64,000 nt of DNA from Micromonospora ureilytica (GCF_015751765.1 NZ_JADOTX010000001.1:5456001-5520000); one strand, 5' to 3'. Numbered from the stretch's first letter, positions 24,667 through 34,128 are shown. Notes: generated from the letters alone by a model not told the origin. A program made the numbers and translations.

Positions 24667-25917
24667 ATGACTTCCTCCGCACTGGGCCGGGACTTCCGGC
24701 TCCTGTGGTCCGCCGCCGTCTCGTCCCGGTTCGGGGACGCCCTGCGTACCCCGGCTCTGGCCCTGTTGGCCGCGACCGTGACCCGCGACCCCCGGGTCAT
24801 CGCGGCGGTCACCGTGGCCGCGCAGTTGCCGCCACTGCTGTTCGGCCTGCTCGGCGGCGTGTACGCGGACCGCTGGGACCGTCGGCGGACGATGGCAGTG
24901 GTCGACGGGGTACGCGCTGCCGTGGTGGCGGCGCTGGCCGTGGTGGTCGCGCTCAACCGGCTCAGCGTCCTGGTGCTGCTGGTGGTGGCGTTTCTGCTTG
25001 CCGCGTTGGGCACCCTCTTCGACTCCGCCTCGTTCGCGCTGCTGCCCTCGTTGGTGCCGCCGGACGCGCTACCCCGGGCGAACGGTCGGCTCCAGGCGGG
25101 GTCAGCGGTGGCCGGTGGCTTCCTCGGGGCGCCCGCCGCCGGTGTCCTGTTCGCAGTCGCCCCGGCTCTTCCGTTCGCCCTCGACGCCGTCACCTTCGCG
25201 GCGGCGGCCCTGCTCGTGCTGGCCCTCGGTCCACCTCCCGTGCTGGGCCCGGGGACGGCACGGCGGCGCGGCTCGGTGTGGAGCGAGATCGTCGAGGGGC
25301 TGCGCTGGCTGCGTGCGCACCGGACCCTGTGGAGGGTCACAGTGCTCACCGCCGCGAGCAACCTGGCGATCAGCGGAATCATGGCGGTGCTGGTGCTCTA
25401 CGCGCTGGACGTGTTGCGGGTGCCGCCGGCCGGGTACGGGCTGTTCGCCGCCGCCGCCATCGTCGGGGGCGTGGCGGGGGCCCTCGGAGCGGCTCGGCTC
25501 GCCGCCTGGCTCGGCACGGTGCCGGCGCTGCGCGCGGTGCTGGCCGTGGAAACCGTGGCGCTGACCGGCTTCGCGCTGGCTCGGCATCCGGTGCCGGGCG
25601 GGATCGCGCTGGCCGTCTTCGCCGCCGGCACCGTGGTGTGGAACAGCCTGTGGGCGTCGTACGGGCAGCGGCAGGTGCCGAGCGAACTGCTCGGTCGGGT
25701 CGGTGCGGCCCAGCGGATGGTCGGTCTGCTCACCGCACCGCTCGGGGCGGCGCTCGCCGGGCTGGCCGCCGCGTCGTACGGCACCGCGCCGGTGGCGGCC
25801 GCGGCGGCGGGGACGTTCGCGCTGGTCACCCTCGCCGCCTGGTGGTCCACGGTCGAGCATGTCCGCCAGGGCGGTGCCGAACGCCACCACGAGCCCCACA
25901 GCTCCACCGTCATCTGA
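24667..25917 (+). CDS. MFS transporter
   Basis: 416 residues with 10-12 membrane helices. It has the MFS loop 2-3 motif (GGVYADRWDRRRTMAVVDG, residues about 62-80), an N-terminal DFRLLWSAAVSSRFGD typical of the DHA3-like enterobactin/macrolide exporter branch, and a C-terminal His-rich cytoplasmic tail. It should export small molecules by proton antiport; the substrate is unknown. It diverges from the HSP90 gene with about 120 bp between starts and is followed 77 bp later by the sigma-factor gene. Confidence 0.9.
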   Translation: MTSSALGRDFRLLWSAAVSSRFGDALRTPALALLAATVTRDPRVIAAVTVAAQLPPLLFGLLGGVYADRWDRRRTMAVVDGVRAAVVAALAVVVALNRLSVLVLLVVAFLLAALGTLFDSASFALLPSLVPPDALPRANGRLQAGSAVAGGFLGAPAAGVLFAVAPALPFALDAVTFAAAALLVLALGPPPVLGPGTARRRGSVWSEIVEGLRWLRAHRTLWRVTVLTAASNLAISGIMAVLVLYALDVLRVPPAGYGLFAAAAIVGGVAGALGAARLAAWLGTVPALRAVLAVETVALTGFALARHPVPGGIALAVFAAGTVVWNSLWASYGQRQVPSELLGRVGAAQRMVGLLTAPLGAALAGLAAASYGTAPVAAAAAGTFALVTLAAWWSTVEHVRQGGAERHHEPHSSTVI

Positions 25918-25994
25918 CAGCCGACCCAACCTTTTCCCACCCCCCGTGCGTCTGCCAGATGACGCGTACAGCGCGACGGCCGGGAGGGGGGCGG

Positions 25995-26543
25995 ATGGCG
26001 CCGACGAGGGACGACGGACGCGACGGCTACCTCGCCTTCGTGGAGAACCACCAACACCGGCTGCTCCGCGCCGCCTACCTGATCTGCGGCAACCAGCATC
26101 AGGCCGAAGACCTCCTCCAGGACGCGCTGCTGAAGCTGGCGCTGCGCTGGTCCTCGGTCCGCAACGGCGACCCCTCCGCGTACGTGCGGGCCATCCTCTA
26201 CCGCGACTCGGTGTCCTGGTGGCGTCGCCGACGGCGGGAATGGCTCAGCGCCGCCCCGCCGGACCAGGTGACCCACGACCGTGACGGCGCCCTACGGCTG
26301 ACGATGCACGACGCGCTGGGCCTGCTGCCACCACGGCAGCGGGCCGTGCTGGTGTTGCGCTACTACGAGGACCTGACCGAGGTCGCCACCGCCGAGGCGC
26401 TCGGGGTGACCGTCGGCACCGTGAAGAGCCAGTGTCATGCGGCGCTGCGCCGACTCCGCGAGGTCGCCCCGGACCTCGCCCGCGATGCCCGACCGAGCCG
26501 GGGCTCGGCCGATCTGGCCAGCGGTCTGGAGGTGAACCCGTGA
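25995..26543 (+). CDS. SigE-family ECF RNA polymerase sigma factor
   Basis: 182 residues. Region 2 spans about residues 12-80 (LLRAAYLICGNQHQAEDLLQ) and region 4 about 112-165 (LPPRQRAVLVLRYYEDLTE, then GVTVGTVKSQCHAALRRLRE). This is the SigE/Sig50-like actinobacterial subfamily, without region 3 or 1.1. The ATG is chosen because a G-rich GGAGGGGGG run precedes it. The stop overlaps the start of the next gene (GTGA), so the sigma factor and its membrane partner are translationally coupled. Confidence 0.92.
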   Translation: MAPTRDDGRDGYLAFVENHQHRLLRAAYLICGNQHQAEDLLQDALLKLALRWSSVRNGDPSAYVRAILYRDSVSWWRRRRREWLSAAPPDQVTHDRDGALRLTMHDALGLLPPRQRAVLVLRYYEDLTEVATAEALGVTVGTVKSQCHAALRRLREVAPDLARDARPSRGSADLASGLEVNP

Positions 26544-27733
26544 ACGAGCAGGAATTGCGCCAACTGCTGACCCTCAGCGTCGAGGACGTGCTGCCCAGCC
26601 AGCCGGCCGCCACCGGGTGGGAGCGGGCTCGGCGTACCCGGCGCACCCGGCGGGCCGTCGCAGTGGTCGCCCTGGCCGTGGTGCTGGTCGGTGGCGGCAC
26701 GGTGGCGGCGCTGCGACCGCCCACCGACCCGGCGCCGGCGCCTCCGGTCGGCCCCACGGTCACCCCGACCGTCGACCCCTCCCACGCGGGTCCGGTGCAG
26801 AAAGCGCCCGCCGAGCTGACCTACCCGCCCGATCCGTTGGCCAAGCTCGTTGACCCGGCGACCGTGCCGCTCTCCGAGCGACCGGTCGAGCAGGCACTGG
26901 CACTGTTCCAGCCGGTGGACGAGGAGTATCACGCCGACGGCCCGGTCCGGGTGCTCGGCAACGACGGCGTGGTGCGCAGCCTCGACGTGGTGACGCTGGC
27001 CCCGACCCGGGACGCGAGCGGCAACGAGGCGCCCGCGCTGAAGCCGGGGATGCTGTCGCCGGACGGCCGGTCGGCCGCGTTCGCGCAGACCAAAGAGCTG
27101 ATCATGATCGACCTCACCACGGCGGCCGTCCGCCGGATACCGCTCGACGGCTACCTGGAGTTGGTGGTGTGGGCGCACGACCGGGTGCTGGTCGGGGGCG
27201 ACGACCGGACGTACGCGGTGGACCGGGTCACCGGGGTGGCCAGCACGATCGACGTGTCGACCTGGGAGTTGATCGCACCCGACCCGGCCGCCGGCCGCGA
27301 GGCCCCGTTGATCGACGTGTACGGGGAGCGGACCAGCCTGACGCTGCGCAGCAGGACCGCCCGGGAGGGCGAGCTCCGCTCCGAACAGCTGGTCAACGCC
27401 TCGGCGCTGCCCTCGCCCTACCAGGTCAACGAGTTCTACGGCCGGGGCTGGCTGCACGGCGAGCGCCTGGCGCGGGCAGCCTGGATCACCAACAACGAGA
27501 TCGACGGTGCCGAGGCTGCCGCCGTGCTGGACGCGCGGACCGGGGCGGTGCTCCACCTGCTCGACCTGGGACGGGAGCGCGGCAAGGGCTGCTGCGAGGT
27601 GCTGGGCTGGGACAACAAGGGCGCGGTGCTGCTTCGGCTGGAACCGGCCGCCCTGGCGCGCTGGCACCCGGAGACCGGCGAGATCACCGGCATCGTCCGC
27701 GACCTGCGCGGCGTGATCGCACTCGCGGGCTGA
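26540..27733 (+). CDS. Membrane-anchored sigma-factor partner, beta-propeller-like
   Basis: 397 residues from GTG 26540, with GGAGG at 26528-26532 and an overlap with the sigma-factor stop. A cytoplasmic N-terminus of about 35 residues (VEDVLPSQPAATGWERARR) is followed by one membrane helix (about 37-58), a Pro-rich linker, and a large extracytoplasmic part. That part has strand-rich repeats (LSPDGRSAAFAQTKELIMID, GYLELVVWAHDRVLVGG, GRTYAVDRVTG-like units), as in WD40/TolB-like propellers. The arrangement fits an anti-sigma or co-sensor protein of SigE-family sigma factors, but the short cytoplasmic part has no zinc anti-sigma motif. The function is inferred from the coupling. Confidence 0.7.
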   Translation: MNEQELRQLLTLSVEDVLPSQPAATGWERARRTRRTRRAVAVVALAVVLVGGGTVAALRPPTDPAPAPPVGPTVTPTVDPSHAGPVQKAPAELTYPPDPLAKLVDPATVPLSERPVEQALALFQPVDEEYHADGPVRVLGNDGVVRSLDVVTLAPTRDASGNEAPALKPGMLSPDGRSAAFAQTKELIMIDLTTAAVRRIPLDGYLELVVWAHDRVLVGGDDRTYAVDRVTGVASTIDVSTWELIAPDPAAGREAPLIDVYGERTSLTLRSRTAREGELRSEQLVNASALPSPYQVNEFYGRGWLHGERLARAAWITNNEIDGAEAAAVLDARTGAVLHLLDLGRERGKGCCEVLGWDNKGAVLLRLEPAALARWHPETGEITGIVRDLRGVIALAG

Positions 27734-27747
27734 CCACCGCGGCGGCG

Positions 27748-27777
27748 TCGCCGCTTGACCCGAAGGTCAAACGGCGA
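27748..27777. terminator. Bidirectional hairpin terminator
   Basis: A 13-bp stem with one C-A mismatch closes on a CGAA tetraloop, between the converging stops at 27733 and 27792. Confidence 0.7.
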
Positions 27778-27791
27778 GGCCGGCGGGTCAG

Positions 27792-28694
27792 TCAGACGGC
27801 CAGGCCGCCGGGCTGGTCGCCCTTGACGACGGGTGCCCGGACCAGGTTGCCCCACTCGGTCCACGAGCCGTCGTAGTTGCGCACCTGCGGGTAGCCCAGC
27901 AGGTGCCGCAGCACGAACCAGGTGTGGCTGGACCGCTCGCCGATCCGGCAGTACGCGATCACGTCGTCGTCGGGGCTCAGCCCGAGCTGGTCGGCGTAGA
28001 TCGCCTTCAGCTCGTCGGCGGACTTGAACGTGCCGTCCTCGTTGGCGGCGGACTTCCACGGCTTGCTGACCGCGCCCGGGATGTGCCCACCGCGCAGCGC
28101 GCCCTCCTGCGGGTAGTCCGGCATGTGCAGCATCTCGCCGGTGTACTCACCCGCCGACCGGACGTCGACAAGTGGCCGGCCGGAGGCGATGTGCGCCATG
28201 ACCTGCTCACGGAAGGCACGCAGCGGCGCGTCGTCACGTAGCGGCACCGGATAGTCGGCGCGCGGGCGAGCTGGCTTGTCGCGGGTCACCTCGCGTCCCT
28301 CGGCGATCCACTTCTGCCGGCCACCGTCGAGCAGTCGCACGTCGGCGTGGCCAAAGAGCGAGAAGACCCAGAGGGCGTACGCGGCCCACCAGTTGAAGTT
28401 GTCGCCGTAGAAGACGACGGTGTCGCCCCGGCCGATGCCCTTCGCGGCACACAGCTCGGCGAAGCTCTCGGCGTCCAGGTAGTCCCGGGTCACCTGATCG
28501 TTCAGCTCCAGGTGCCAGTCGACCTTGACGGCACCTGGAATGTGACCGGATTCGTAGAGCAGCACATCCTCGTCGGACTCGACGACGACGAGACCCTCGT
28601 CGCCCAGATGCTCGGCCAGCCACTCGGTGGTGACCAGCCGCTGCGGGTCCGCGTACGACTGGAGGCGGGGATCGGGATCGTTCGGCACAGACAT
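27792..28694 (-). CDS. Thiosulfate/3-mercaptopyruvate sulfurtransferase (tandem rhodanese)
   Basis: 300 residues with two rhodanese domains. The inactive N-terminal one (about 20-140) has [20 protein letters not shown]. The catalytic C-terminal one (about 165-290) carries the active-site Cys in [13 protein letters not shown], near residue 242. The CRxGxRSS-type loop fits thiosulfate sulfurtransferases of the CysA/SseA group. It moves sulfane sulfur to cyanide or other acceptors and may feed Fe-S or thiol metabolism; a SufE gene lies 5.5 kb away. ATG at 28694 is preferred over the in-frame codon at 28703. Confidence 0.93.
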   Translation of the reverse strand: MSVPNDPDPRLQSYADPQRLVTTEWLAEHLGDEGLVVVESDEDVLLYESGHIPGAVKVDWHLELNDQVTRDYLDAESFAELCAAKGIGRGDTVVFYGDNFNWWAAYALWVFSLFGHADVRLLDGGRQKWIAEGREVTRDKPARPRADYPVPLRDDAPLRAFREQVMAHIASGRPLVDVRSAGEYTGEMLHMPDYPQEGALRGGHIPGAVSKPWKSAANEDGTFKSADELKAIYADQLGLSPDDDVIAYCRIGERSSHTWFVLRHLLGYPQVRNYDGSWTEWGNLVRAPVVKGDQPGGLAV

Positions 28695-28741
28695 GATCCC
28701 CAAGGTACGCCGGATCGCCCTCCACGACCGCTGTAACGGGA

Positions 28742-28774
28742 CCGGCCCACCACCCGCACGGGATGGTGGGCCGG
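28742..28774 (-). terminator. Terminator after the secreted Ig-like protein gene
   Basis: A perfect 11-bp stem (28742-28752 with 28764-28774), extendable by three inner pairs, lies 16 bases downstream of the stop at 28791 on the minus strand. No T-tract follows. Confidence 0.7.
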
Positions 28775-28790
28775 CCGGCCGATCGGCGGT

Positions 28791-30167
28791 CTACTGGTCG
28801 CCGGCCTGCGCCGGGTTGCTCGGCGGCGGGTTGCCGACGAAGAAGATGAAGGACGCCGAAGCCGACTGGGTGCCGTTCCGGTCGATGCTCCAGACGGTGA
28901 GCATGGTGAGCCCGGCCTTCGTCGGCACCCAGGTCACCGACGCGGTGCCGTCGGCCGCGGCGGCCACGGTGCTGGTCACCGTGTTGAAGCTGTAGCGGTA
29001 GCTGACCACGTCGGGCTGGCGTGGGGTGAAGGTGAAGACACCGGGCACGCCCGGCCCCCCACTGGTGCCGCCCTGCCGATAGACCGTCGCGCTGATCTTC
29101 GGGGTGGTGGACAGCGCGAAGGTGCTCGTCGTGGTGGCGGTCACGCCGTCGGCGGTCACGCTGGTCACGGAGAGCGTCCGGCTGCCACCCCGGGTGGCGG
29201 TGACGGTCAGCGTGGCGGTGCCGTCGGCTGCGGCCTCCACCATCTGCTCGGGGTCGCCGTCCAACTGGAACCGGTAGCTGACCACCAGTGGCATCTGCGC
29301 CTGCACGGTGAACGTGGTCGGCACGCCGACCTCGGTGAGTCTGCCAGTGACGATCGGCGCGACGTCGCTGGCCCGGAATTCGTACCGCGCCTCGGGCGAC
29401 CCGTTTCCGGCCGCGTCCAGGCTCCAGACCACGAGGGTGTTGGGCCCCTCATCCGGGTGGAGCGTGACAGTGGCCGAGCCACCGGGCCGGTCCACCGGGA
29501 CCGTGTGGACGCCGTCGCTGCCGAGCAGCTCATACCGGAAGCCGACCGCGTCCGGTGTCGCCGCCGCGTCGAAGGTGAACTGCCCCGGCAGCGCCGGGTG
29601 CCAGCCGTCGACCGGGAAGTCCGTGGAGGTGACGACCGGCGCGACCTCCGGGCCCTGGAAGTCGGTCCGGAGATAGCAGAGGCCACTCCACTCGCCGGTC
29701 GCCTGGCTGTCCGTCGCCCGGACCTGCCACGCGTACACCCGGTCGTGGGTGAGCGTTTCCCGTTCGAAGAGGATGCTCTCCCGATCGCCTTCCCGGCCGT
29801 TGAACCCGAACCGCTCGATACGAGCCGTCGGCTCGTCGACCGGCCAGAGCGCGAAGGTGGCGGTCAACCGATCGGTGCCACCGTTCACGTCGACATCCGG
29901 GTCGTGCAGGATGGCGGAGAGCGCCAGGTCGTCGTTCTGCCACAACTGGTACGGCTCGGCCGTCGTGCACGGCTCGCCGGAGGTTTGCAGCTCGGTCGGC
30001 ACACCCGGCGGCTGGTTGTCGCCGACGGAGAGCGCGTCGTTCGCCGCGGCAGGCGCGGCCGTGAGCGCGAGCGTCCCGGCGGCGACCGCAACGGAGAGCC
30101 CCATGGCCAGCAGTGCCCGGACCGGTCCTGCGGATGTCGTCGTGCCAGGTATGAGGCTCATCCCCAT
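28791..30167 (-). CDS. Secreted protein with Ig/fibronectin-like repeats
   Basis: 458 residues. A Sec signal peptide covers about residues 1-42 (LLAMGLSVAVAAGTLALTAAPAAAND). The mature part has one Cys-containing beta domain resembling a fibronectin-like property-comparison module (about 55-170; YAWQVRATDSQATGEW), then four similar beta-sandwich units of about 75 residues. Each unit has a (S/F)YR(F/Y) strand, a DGTATLTV or DGTASVTWV strand and a SLDAAGN/SIDRNG turn. It is probably an extracellular or cell-wall adhesion or structural protein; there is no LPXTG anchor. The start may be ATG 30167 or ATG 30161. It is transcribed alone. Confidence 0.75.
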   Translation of the reverse strand: MGMSLIPGTTTSAGPVRALLAMGLSVAVAAGTLALTAAPAAANDALSVGDNQPPGVPTELQTSGEPCTTAEPYQLWQNDDLALSAILHDPDVDVNGGTDRLTATFALWPVDEPTARIERFGFNGREGDRESILFERETLTHDRVYAWQVRATDSQATGEWSGLCYLRTDFQGPEVAPVVTSTDFPVDGWHPALPGQFTFDAAATPDAVGFRYELLGSDGVHTVPVDRPGGSATVTLHPDEGPNTLVVWSLDAAGNGSPEARYEFRASDVAPIVTGRLTEVGVPTTFTVQAQMPLVVSYRFQLDGDPEQMVEAAADGTATLTVTATRGGSRTLSVTSVTADGVTATTTSTFALSTTPKISATVYRQGGTSGGPGVPGVFTFTPRQPDVVSYRYSFNTVTSTVAAAADGTASVTWVPTKAGLTMLTVWSIDRNGTQSASASFIFFVGNPPPSNPAQAGDQ

Positions 30168-30289
30168 CCACCTTTCCCCGATGTCCCCGCCTTCCGATCA
30201 GCGGGGGCAGCGGATGCTACCGAGGACGGCGGACATCGGGCGACCCCGATTCGACCGGCGCGCTCCACAGTGGAGAAAGCCGGTCCAGT

Positions 30290-30736
30290 TCAGGCGCGGC
30301 GGTGGACGATCCGACCGGCGACCACCGTCACCAGGCAGGTGCCGTCGACGCCGTGCACCGCGAGGTCGGCCCGCCCGCCCGGACGCAGCGTGGGTGCCAC
30401 GGCGGTGGCCAGCACCAGCATGTCGCTCCGCTCGGCTGCGGCCCGCAGCGCCGGGTCGGCCAGGTGTTCCACAAGCACCGCCGTCACCCCGGTACGCAGC
30501 AGCGCGTGCACCCGCTCACGCGGGGTCGGCGCGGGCGGCAGCGGACTGTCGTGCAGCAGACCCGGCCCCAGCGTGCCCGGCCAGCGGCGAACCCGCGCAC
30601 CGGCGTACGCCGAACTCAGCTCGGCCAGCGGCCCGACGGCCTCGACCCGGTCGCCACTGACCAGCACGGCGTGCTCAGACACCGGCTCGCCATCCCGGTC
30701 GCGGCGTAGCAGCGCCGCGGTGTGCAGGGTGAGCAC
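30290..30736 (-). CDS. Imidazolonepropionase-like domain protein, stand-alone
   Basis: 148 residues from GTG 30736. It resembles only the composite beta-sandwich domain of amidohydrolases such as imidazolonepropionase: LTLHTAALLRRD, ALLVSGDRVEAVGPLAEL-like strands, a truncated barrel start WPGTLGPGLLHDSP, then the closing strands RPGGRADLAVHGVDG and VTVVAGRIVHR. The metal-binding HxH and the rest of the TIM barrel are missing, so it cannot be a normal amidohydrolase. The start lies two bases after the SGNH-hydrolase stop, so the pair forms an operon. I recall this stand-alone form from related actinobacteria; its role is unknown. Confidence 0.75.
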   Translation of the reverse strand: MLTLHTAALLRRDRDGEPVSEHAVLVSGDRVEAVGPLAELSSAYAGARVRRWPGTLGPGLLHDSPLPPAPTPRERVHALLRTGVTAVLVEHLADPALRAAAERSDMLVLATAVAPTLRPGGRADLAVHGVDGTCLVTVVAGRIVHRRA

Positions 30737-30738
30737 CC

Positions 30739-31506
30739 TCAGCCGACGAGCGGCCCGAGTTGCGGGCGCTTCGCCGTCACCGTGTCGCCGGACGACCGAC
30801 CGGTCAGCCGCCGCTTCACCCAGGGGGCGAGGTACCGACCGGCCCACCGCAGGTCGGAAGCGCGGGCGGCCAGCCACGGCGACGGCGCCGGGTGCGGCGG
30901 AACCATCAGCCACTCCTCGTCGCAGCCAACCCCGAGGGCGTTCAACACCTGCCCGGCGACCCGCCGGTGGCCGGCCGGGGAGAGGTGCAACCGGTCGGTG
31001 CTCCAGAGCATCGGATTGAGGAACGCGTCGTCGGCGTACAAGTCGACCATGATCGCGCCGTGCCGCTCGGCGGTCTCACCGACCGCCTGGTTGAGCAACT
31101 GCACCCGGGGAGCGACGAGGCGCTGGCCGGGCAGTCGGGCCATCACGTCCGCGAACCGGAAGAGGAGCACATCCGCGCCGCCCGAGCGCAGTTGCCGGAC
31201 CACCTCGTCGAAGCGGGCGACAAGCGTGTCCGGGTCGAAGGTGCGCCGCAGCACGTCGTTGCCACCGGCAGCGAAGCTGATCAGATCCGGCTTCATCGCC
31301 ACGGCGGAGGGCACCTGCTCGGCGACCACGCTGGGGAAGAGCCGGCCCCGGATCGCCAGGTTGGCGTACCGGAAGTCGGGCCCCGCGTCGGCGGCGAGCC
31401 GGGTCGCCACCAGGTCCGCCCAACCCCGGAAAGTGCCGTCCGGGTACGCGTCGTCCATACCCTCGGTGAAGCTGTCCCCGACCGCGACAAAACTGCGCCA
31501 GCGCAC
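30739..31506 (-). CDS. SGNH/GDSL hydrolase family protein
   Basis: 255 residues from GTG 31506, chosen because GGGAGG lies five bases upstream; the open frame to 31701 is non-coding in character. Block I is FVAVGDSFTEGMDD (nucleophile Ser near residue 10), block II has the Gly of NLAIRGR, block III is FAAGGNDVLRR, and block V is STDRLHLSPAGH with the catalytic Asp/His. No signal peptide is present, so it is a cytoplasmic esterase/lipase or acetyl-hydrolase. It is followed directly by the imidazolonepropionase-like gene. Confidence 0.92.
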   Translation of the reverse strand: MRWRSFVAVGDSFTEGMDDAYPDGTFRGWADLVATRLAADAGPDFRYANLAIRGRLFPSVVAEQVPSAVAMKPDLISFAAGGNDVLRRTFDPDTLVARFDEVVRQLRSGGADVLLFRFADVMARLPGQRLVAPRVQLLNQAVGETAERHGAIMVDLYADDAFLNPMLWSTDRLHLSPAGHRRVAGQVLNALGVGCDEEWLMVPPHPAPSPWLAARASDLRWAGRYLAPWVKRRLTGRSSGDTVTAKRPQLGPLVG

Positions 31507-31875
31507 CCGCGCCTCCCTCACGCCTTCGTTGCCTGCGGCGACCAGTCTGTCACCGGAGAGGCAGCGCGTGGTGCCCCGATCCGCCGACGTGTCACAGGTC
31601 ATTGAGCGACGACCGGGCGGAGCCTGGACACGGCTCCGCGTGGCTGTCGTCGTGCCGAGACGGGTCGGTCCCCTTCCAACCCACCGCCACGAAGCGACCA
31701 TCCATGGACACGCTGCGGGCGCTCCTTCGGGTCATGGTGCGGTGAAGTTGATGCCCTTGCAGACGTCGCGCTGGTCTCCGGTGGTTGCCGCCCAGGACGC
31801 CAACTTCCGACAGTGACCCCCGCCTCGGGACGAATTGGATCGCCGGGCCGGGCGCGCCCGCTCTAGGCTGCGCGG
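31507..31875. other. 369-bp intergenic region upstream of proS
   Basis: No gene is supported. The region holds a nested hairpin at 31607-31652 (listed separately). It also holds a reverse-strand open stretch ending at a TGA at 31732-31734 that reads protein-like at its end (RDVCKGINFTAP) but has no usable start codon. It may be a decayed gene remnant. It must contain the proS promoter and the SGNH-operon promoter, neither of which I can place. Confidence 0.4.
31607..31652. other. Nested hairpin upstream of proS
   Basis: The outer stem of 7 bp (31607-31613 with 31646-31652) encloses an inner stem of 7 bp (31618-31624 with 31632-31638, loop TGGACAC). It lies about 220 bp before the proS start and 100 bp before the SGNH gene. 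It could be a transcribed leader structure or a terminator remnant. Confidence 0.35.
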
Positions 31876-33645
31876 ATGCTGCTACGCATGTCGACCCTGT
31901 TGCTGCGGACCCTGCGCGAGGATCCGGCCGACGCGGAGGTGCCGAGCCACCGGCTGCTGCTGCGCGCCGGCTACATCCGTCGTGCCGCACCGGGCGGCTA
32001 CACCTGGCTGCCGCTGGGCAAGCTGGTGCTGGATCGGATCACCGAGGTCGTACGCGCCGAGCTGATCGCGATCGGCGACCAGGAGGTGCACTTCCCGGCG
32101 CTGCTGCCCGCCGAGCCGTACCGCACGAGCGGTCGGTGGACGGAGTACGGCGACGACATCTTCACCCTCGCTGACCGGCGCGGGGCCGAGCACCTGTTGG
32201 CGCCCACCCATGAGGAGATGGCGGCGCTGCTGGTCAAGGACCTGTTCACCTCGTACCGGGACTTCCCGGTGACGCTGTTCCAGGTGCAGACGAAGTTCCG
32301 CGACGAGGCGCGGCCGCGTGCCGGGCTGCTGCGCGGCCGGGAGTTCCTGATGAAGGACGCGTACTCCTTCGATCTGGACGAGGCGGGGCTGCGGGACGCG
32401 TACGGGCGACATCGTGCCGCGTACCAGCGGATCTTCGACCGGTTGGGTCTGGACTACGCGGTGGTGCACGCGATGTCCGGCGCGATGGGCGGCTCCGCGT
32501 CGGAGGAGTTCCTGGCGGCTACGCCGGTCGGTGAGGACACCTTCGTCGGCTGCACGTCCTGCGACTACGCGGCGAACACCGAGGCGGTGGCCACCCGTGC
32601 GCCGAGCGCCGGTGACCCGAGCACGAAGCCGGCCGTCGAGGTGCACGACACTCCGGAGACCCCGACGATCGCGAGCCTTGTGGAGTTGGCCAACGCCCGC
32701 CGGTTGGGCGGTCGGAACGGCTGGACCGCCGCCGACACCCTGAAGAACGTCGTGCTGTCCGTCCGTCAGCCGGGCGCCGACCGGGCCGAGCCACTGGTGA
32801 TCGGGCTGCCCGGTGACCGGGAGGTCGACCTGAAGCGGGTCGGTGCCGCGCTGCACCCCGCGCAGGTGACGGTCTTCGACGAGTGGGCCGACCATCCGGA
32901 GCTGGTACGCGGCTACATCGGACCGCAACTGCTCGACAAGCTGGGCATCCGTTACCTGGTCGATCCTCGGGTGGTGACCGGGTCGGCGTGGCTGACCGGG
33001 GCGAACGAGCCGGGCCGACACGCGACCGACGTGGTGTGCGGACGGGACTTCACAGCCGACGGCACCATCGAGGCGGCCGACGTCCGCGCCGGCGACCCGT
33101 GCCCGGACTGCGAGTCGGGTGAGCTGACCATCCGGCGGGGCATCGAGATCGGGCACATCTTCCAGCTCGGCCGTCGATTCACCGACGCCTTCGCGGTCGA
33201 CGTGCTCGGGCCGGCCGGCAAGCCGGTCCGGCCGACCATGGGCTGCTACGGCATCGGGGTCTCCCGGGCGGTGGCGGCCGTCGCGGAGCAGCACCACGAC
33301 GACCGGGGTCTGGTCTGGCCGGCGGCGATCGCGCCGTGTGACGTACACCTGGTGGTTGCGGGCAAGGGCCCGCAGCTCGACGCGGCGCTGGAGCTCGGCG
33401 GGCGCCTCGCCGCCGCCGGTCTGCGGGTGCTCGTCGACGACCGCACGCACGTCTCGGCCGGGGTCAAGTTCACCGACGCCGAGCTGATCGGCATCCCCCG
33501 GGCCGTCGTGGTCGGCCGCCGACTCGCCGAGGGGTACGTCGAGCTGCGCGAGCGGGCCGGTGACGGGCGCGCGGAGCTGCCGCTGGACGGTCTGGTGGAT
33601 CGACTCGTCCACGAGGTGCGCCAGGTTCGTGCGAGCCTGGTGTAG
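31876..33645 (+). CDS. proS: Proline--tRNA ligase
   Basis: 589 residues, class II synthetase of the bacterial type. Motif 1 lies around [20 protein letters not shown]. Motif 2 is [21 protein letters not shown] (about 133-153). The editing INS domain is inserted at about residues 225-390 ([23 protein letters not shown]). Motif 3 is [20 protein letters not shown]-terminal anticodon-binding domain follows. It charges tRNA-Pro and edits Ala-tRNA-Pro in cis. ATG at 31876 is used; ATG 31888 is also possible. A separate YbaK-type deacylase gene lies 1.7 kb downstream. Confidence 0.96.
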   Translation: MLLRMSTLLLRTLREDPADAEVPSHRLLLRAGYIRRAAPGGYTWLPLGKLVLDRITEVVRAELIAIGDQEVHFPALLPAEPYRTSGRWTEYGDDIFTLADRRGAEHLLAPTHEEMAALLVKDLFTSYRDFPVTLFQVQTKFRDEARPRAGLLRGREFLMKDAYSFDLDEAGLRDAYGRHRAAYQRIFDRLGLDYAVVHAMSGAMGGSASEEFLAATPVGEDTFVGCTSCDYAANTEAVATRAPSAGDPSTKPAVEVHDTPETPTIASLVELANARRLGGRNGWTAADTLKNVVLSVRQPGADRAEPLVIGLPGDREVDLKRVGAALHPAQVTVFDEWADHPELVRGYIGPQLLDKLGIRYLVDPRVVTGSAWLTGANEPGRHATDVVCGRDFTADGTIEAADVRAGDPCPDCESGELTIRRGIEIGHIFQLGRRFTDAFAVDVLGPAGKPVRPTMGCYGIGVSRAVAAVAEQHHDDRGLVWPAAIAPCDVHLVVAGKGPQLDAALELGGRLAAAGLRVLVDDRTHVSAGVKFTDAELIGIPRAVVVGRRLAEGYVELRERAGDGRAELPLDGLVDRLVHEVRQVRASLV

Positions 33646-33702
33646 CTGCCGCGTCACTGGGTAGTGCAGTCGGATCGGGTGGAAACGTCTTCGGAGGCTC
33701 TC

Positions 33703-34128
33703 ATGACCGGTTACCGGGTCAGTGACGTGATGACCAAGCAGGTGGTCTACCTGCCGGCCGAGACCACCCTGGACGAGGCGGCCAGGGTGATGAAGGAGGC
33801 CGACATCGGTGATGTGGTGGTCACCGACGGCGCCACCCTCGCCGGCATGCTCACCGATCGGGACATCGTGGTGCGGGCCGTGGCGGAGAACAGCTCCCCT
33901 GCGGCCACCACCATCGGCTCGATCGTCACCCGCGAGGTCGTCATGATCGAACAGCACTGCACTGCGGGTGAGGCGGCGGCGCTGATGCGGGATCGGGGCA
34001 TCCGACGCGTGCTGGTCTGTGACAGTGACCGCAAGTTGGTCGGGATCGTCTCGCTCGGCGACCTGGCCATGCAGCTCGACCCCACCAGCGCGCTCAGCGA
34101 GATCAGCGAGCAGTCACCCACCGTGTGA
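33703..34128 (+). CDS. CBS domain pair protein
   Basis: 141 residues made of two CBS motifs: VSDVMTKQVVYLPAETTLDE … LAGMLTDRDIVVRA, and IVTREVVMIEQHCTAGE … LVGIVSLGDLA. Stand-alone CBS pairs bind adenine nucleotides and act as energy or redox sensors on partner proteins. ATG at 33703 is chosen because GGAGG lies seven bases upstream. It is soluble and lies 57 bp after proS and 35 bp before the SufE gene, so a shared transcript is likely. Confidence 0.92.
   Translation: MTGYRVSDVMTKQVVYLPAETTLDEAARVMKEADIGDVVVTDGATLAGMLTDRDIVVRAVAENSSPAATTIGSIVTREVVMIEQHCTAGEAAALMRDRGIRRVLVCDSDRKLVGIVSLGDLAMQLDPTSALSEISEQSPTV

Noticed and set aside
24705-25994. Long 5' extension of the sigma-factor frame
   Set aside because: It lies entirely in a shifted frame inside the MFS gene; the translation is Arg/Gly/Ala-rich without any motif, and a good start with ribosome site exists at 25995.
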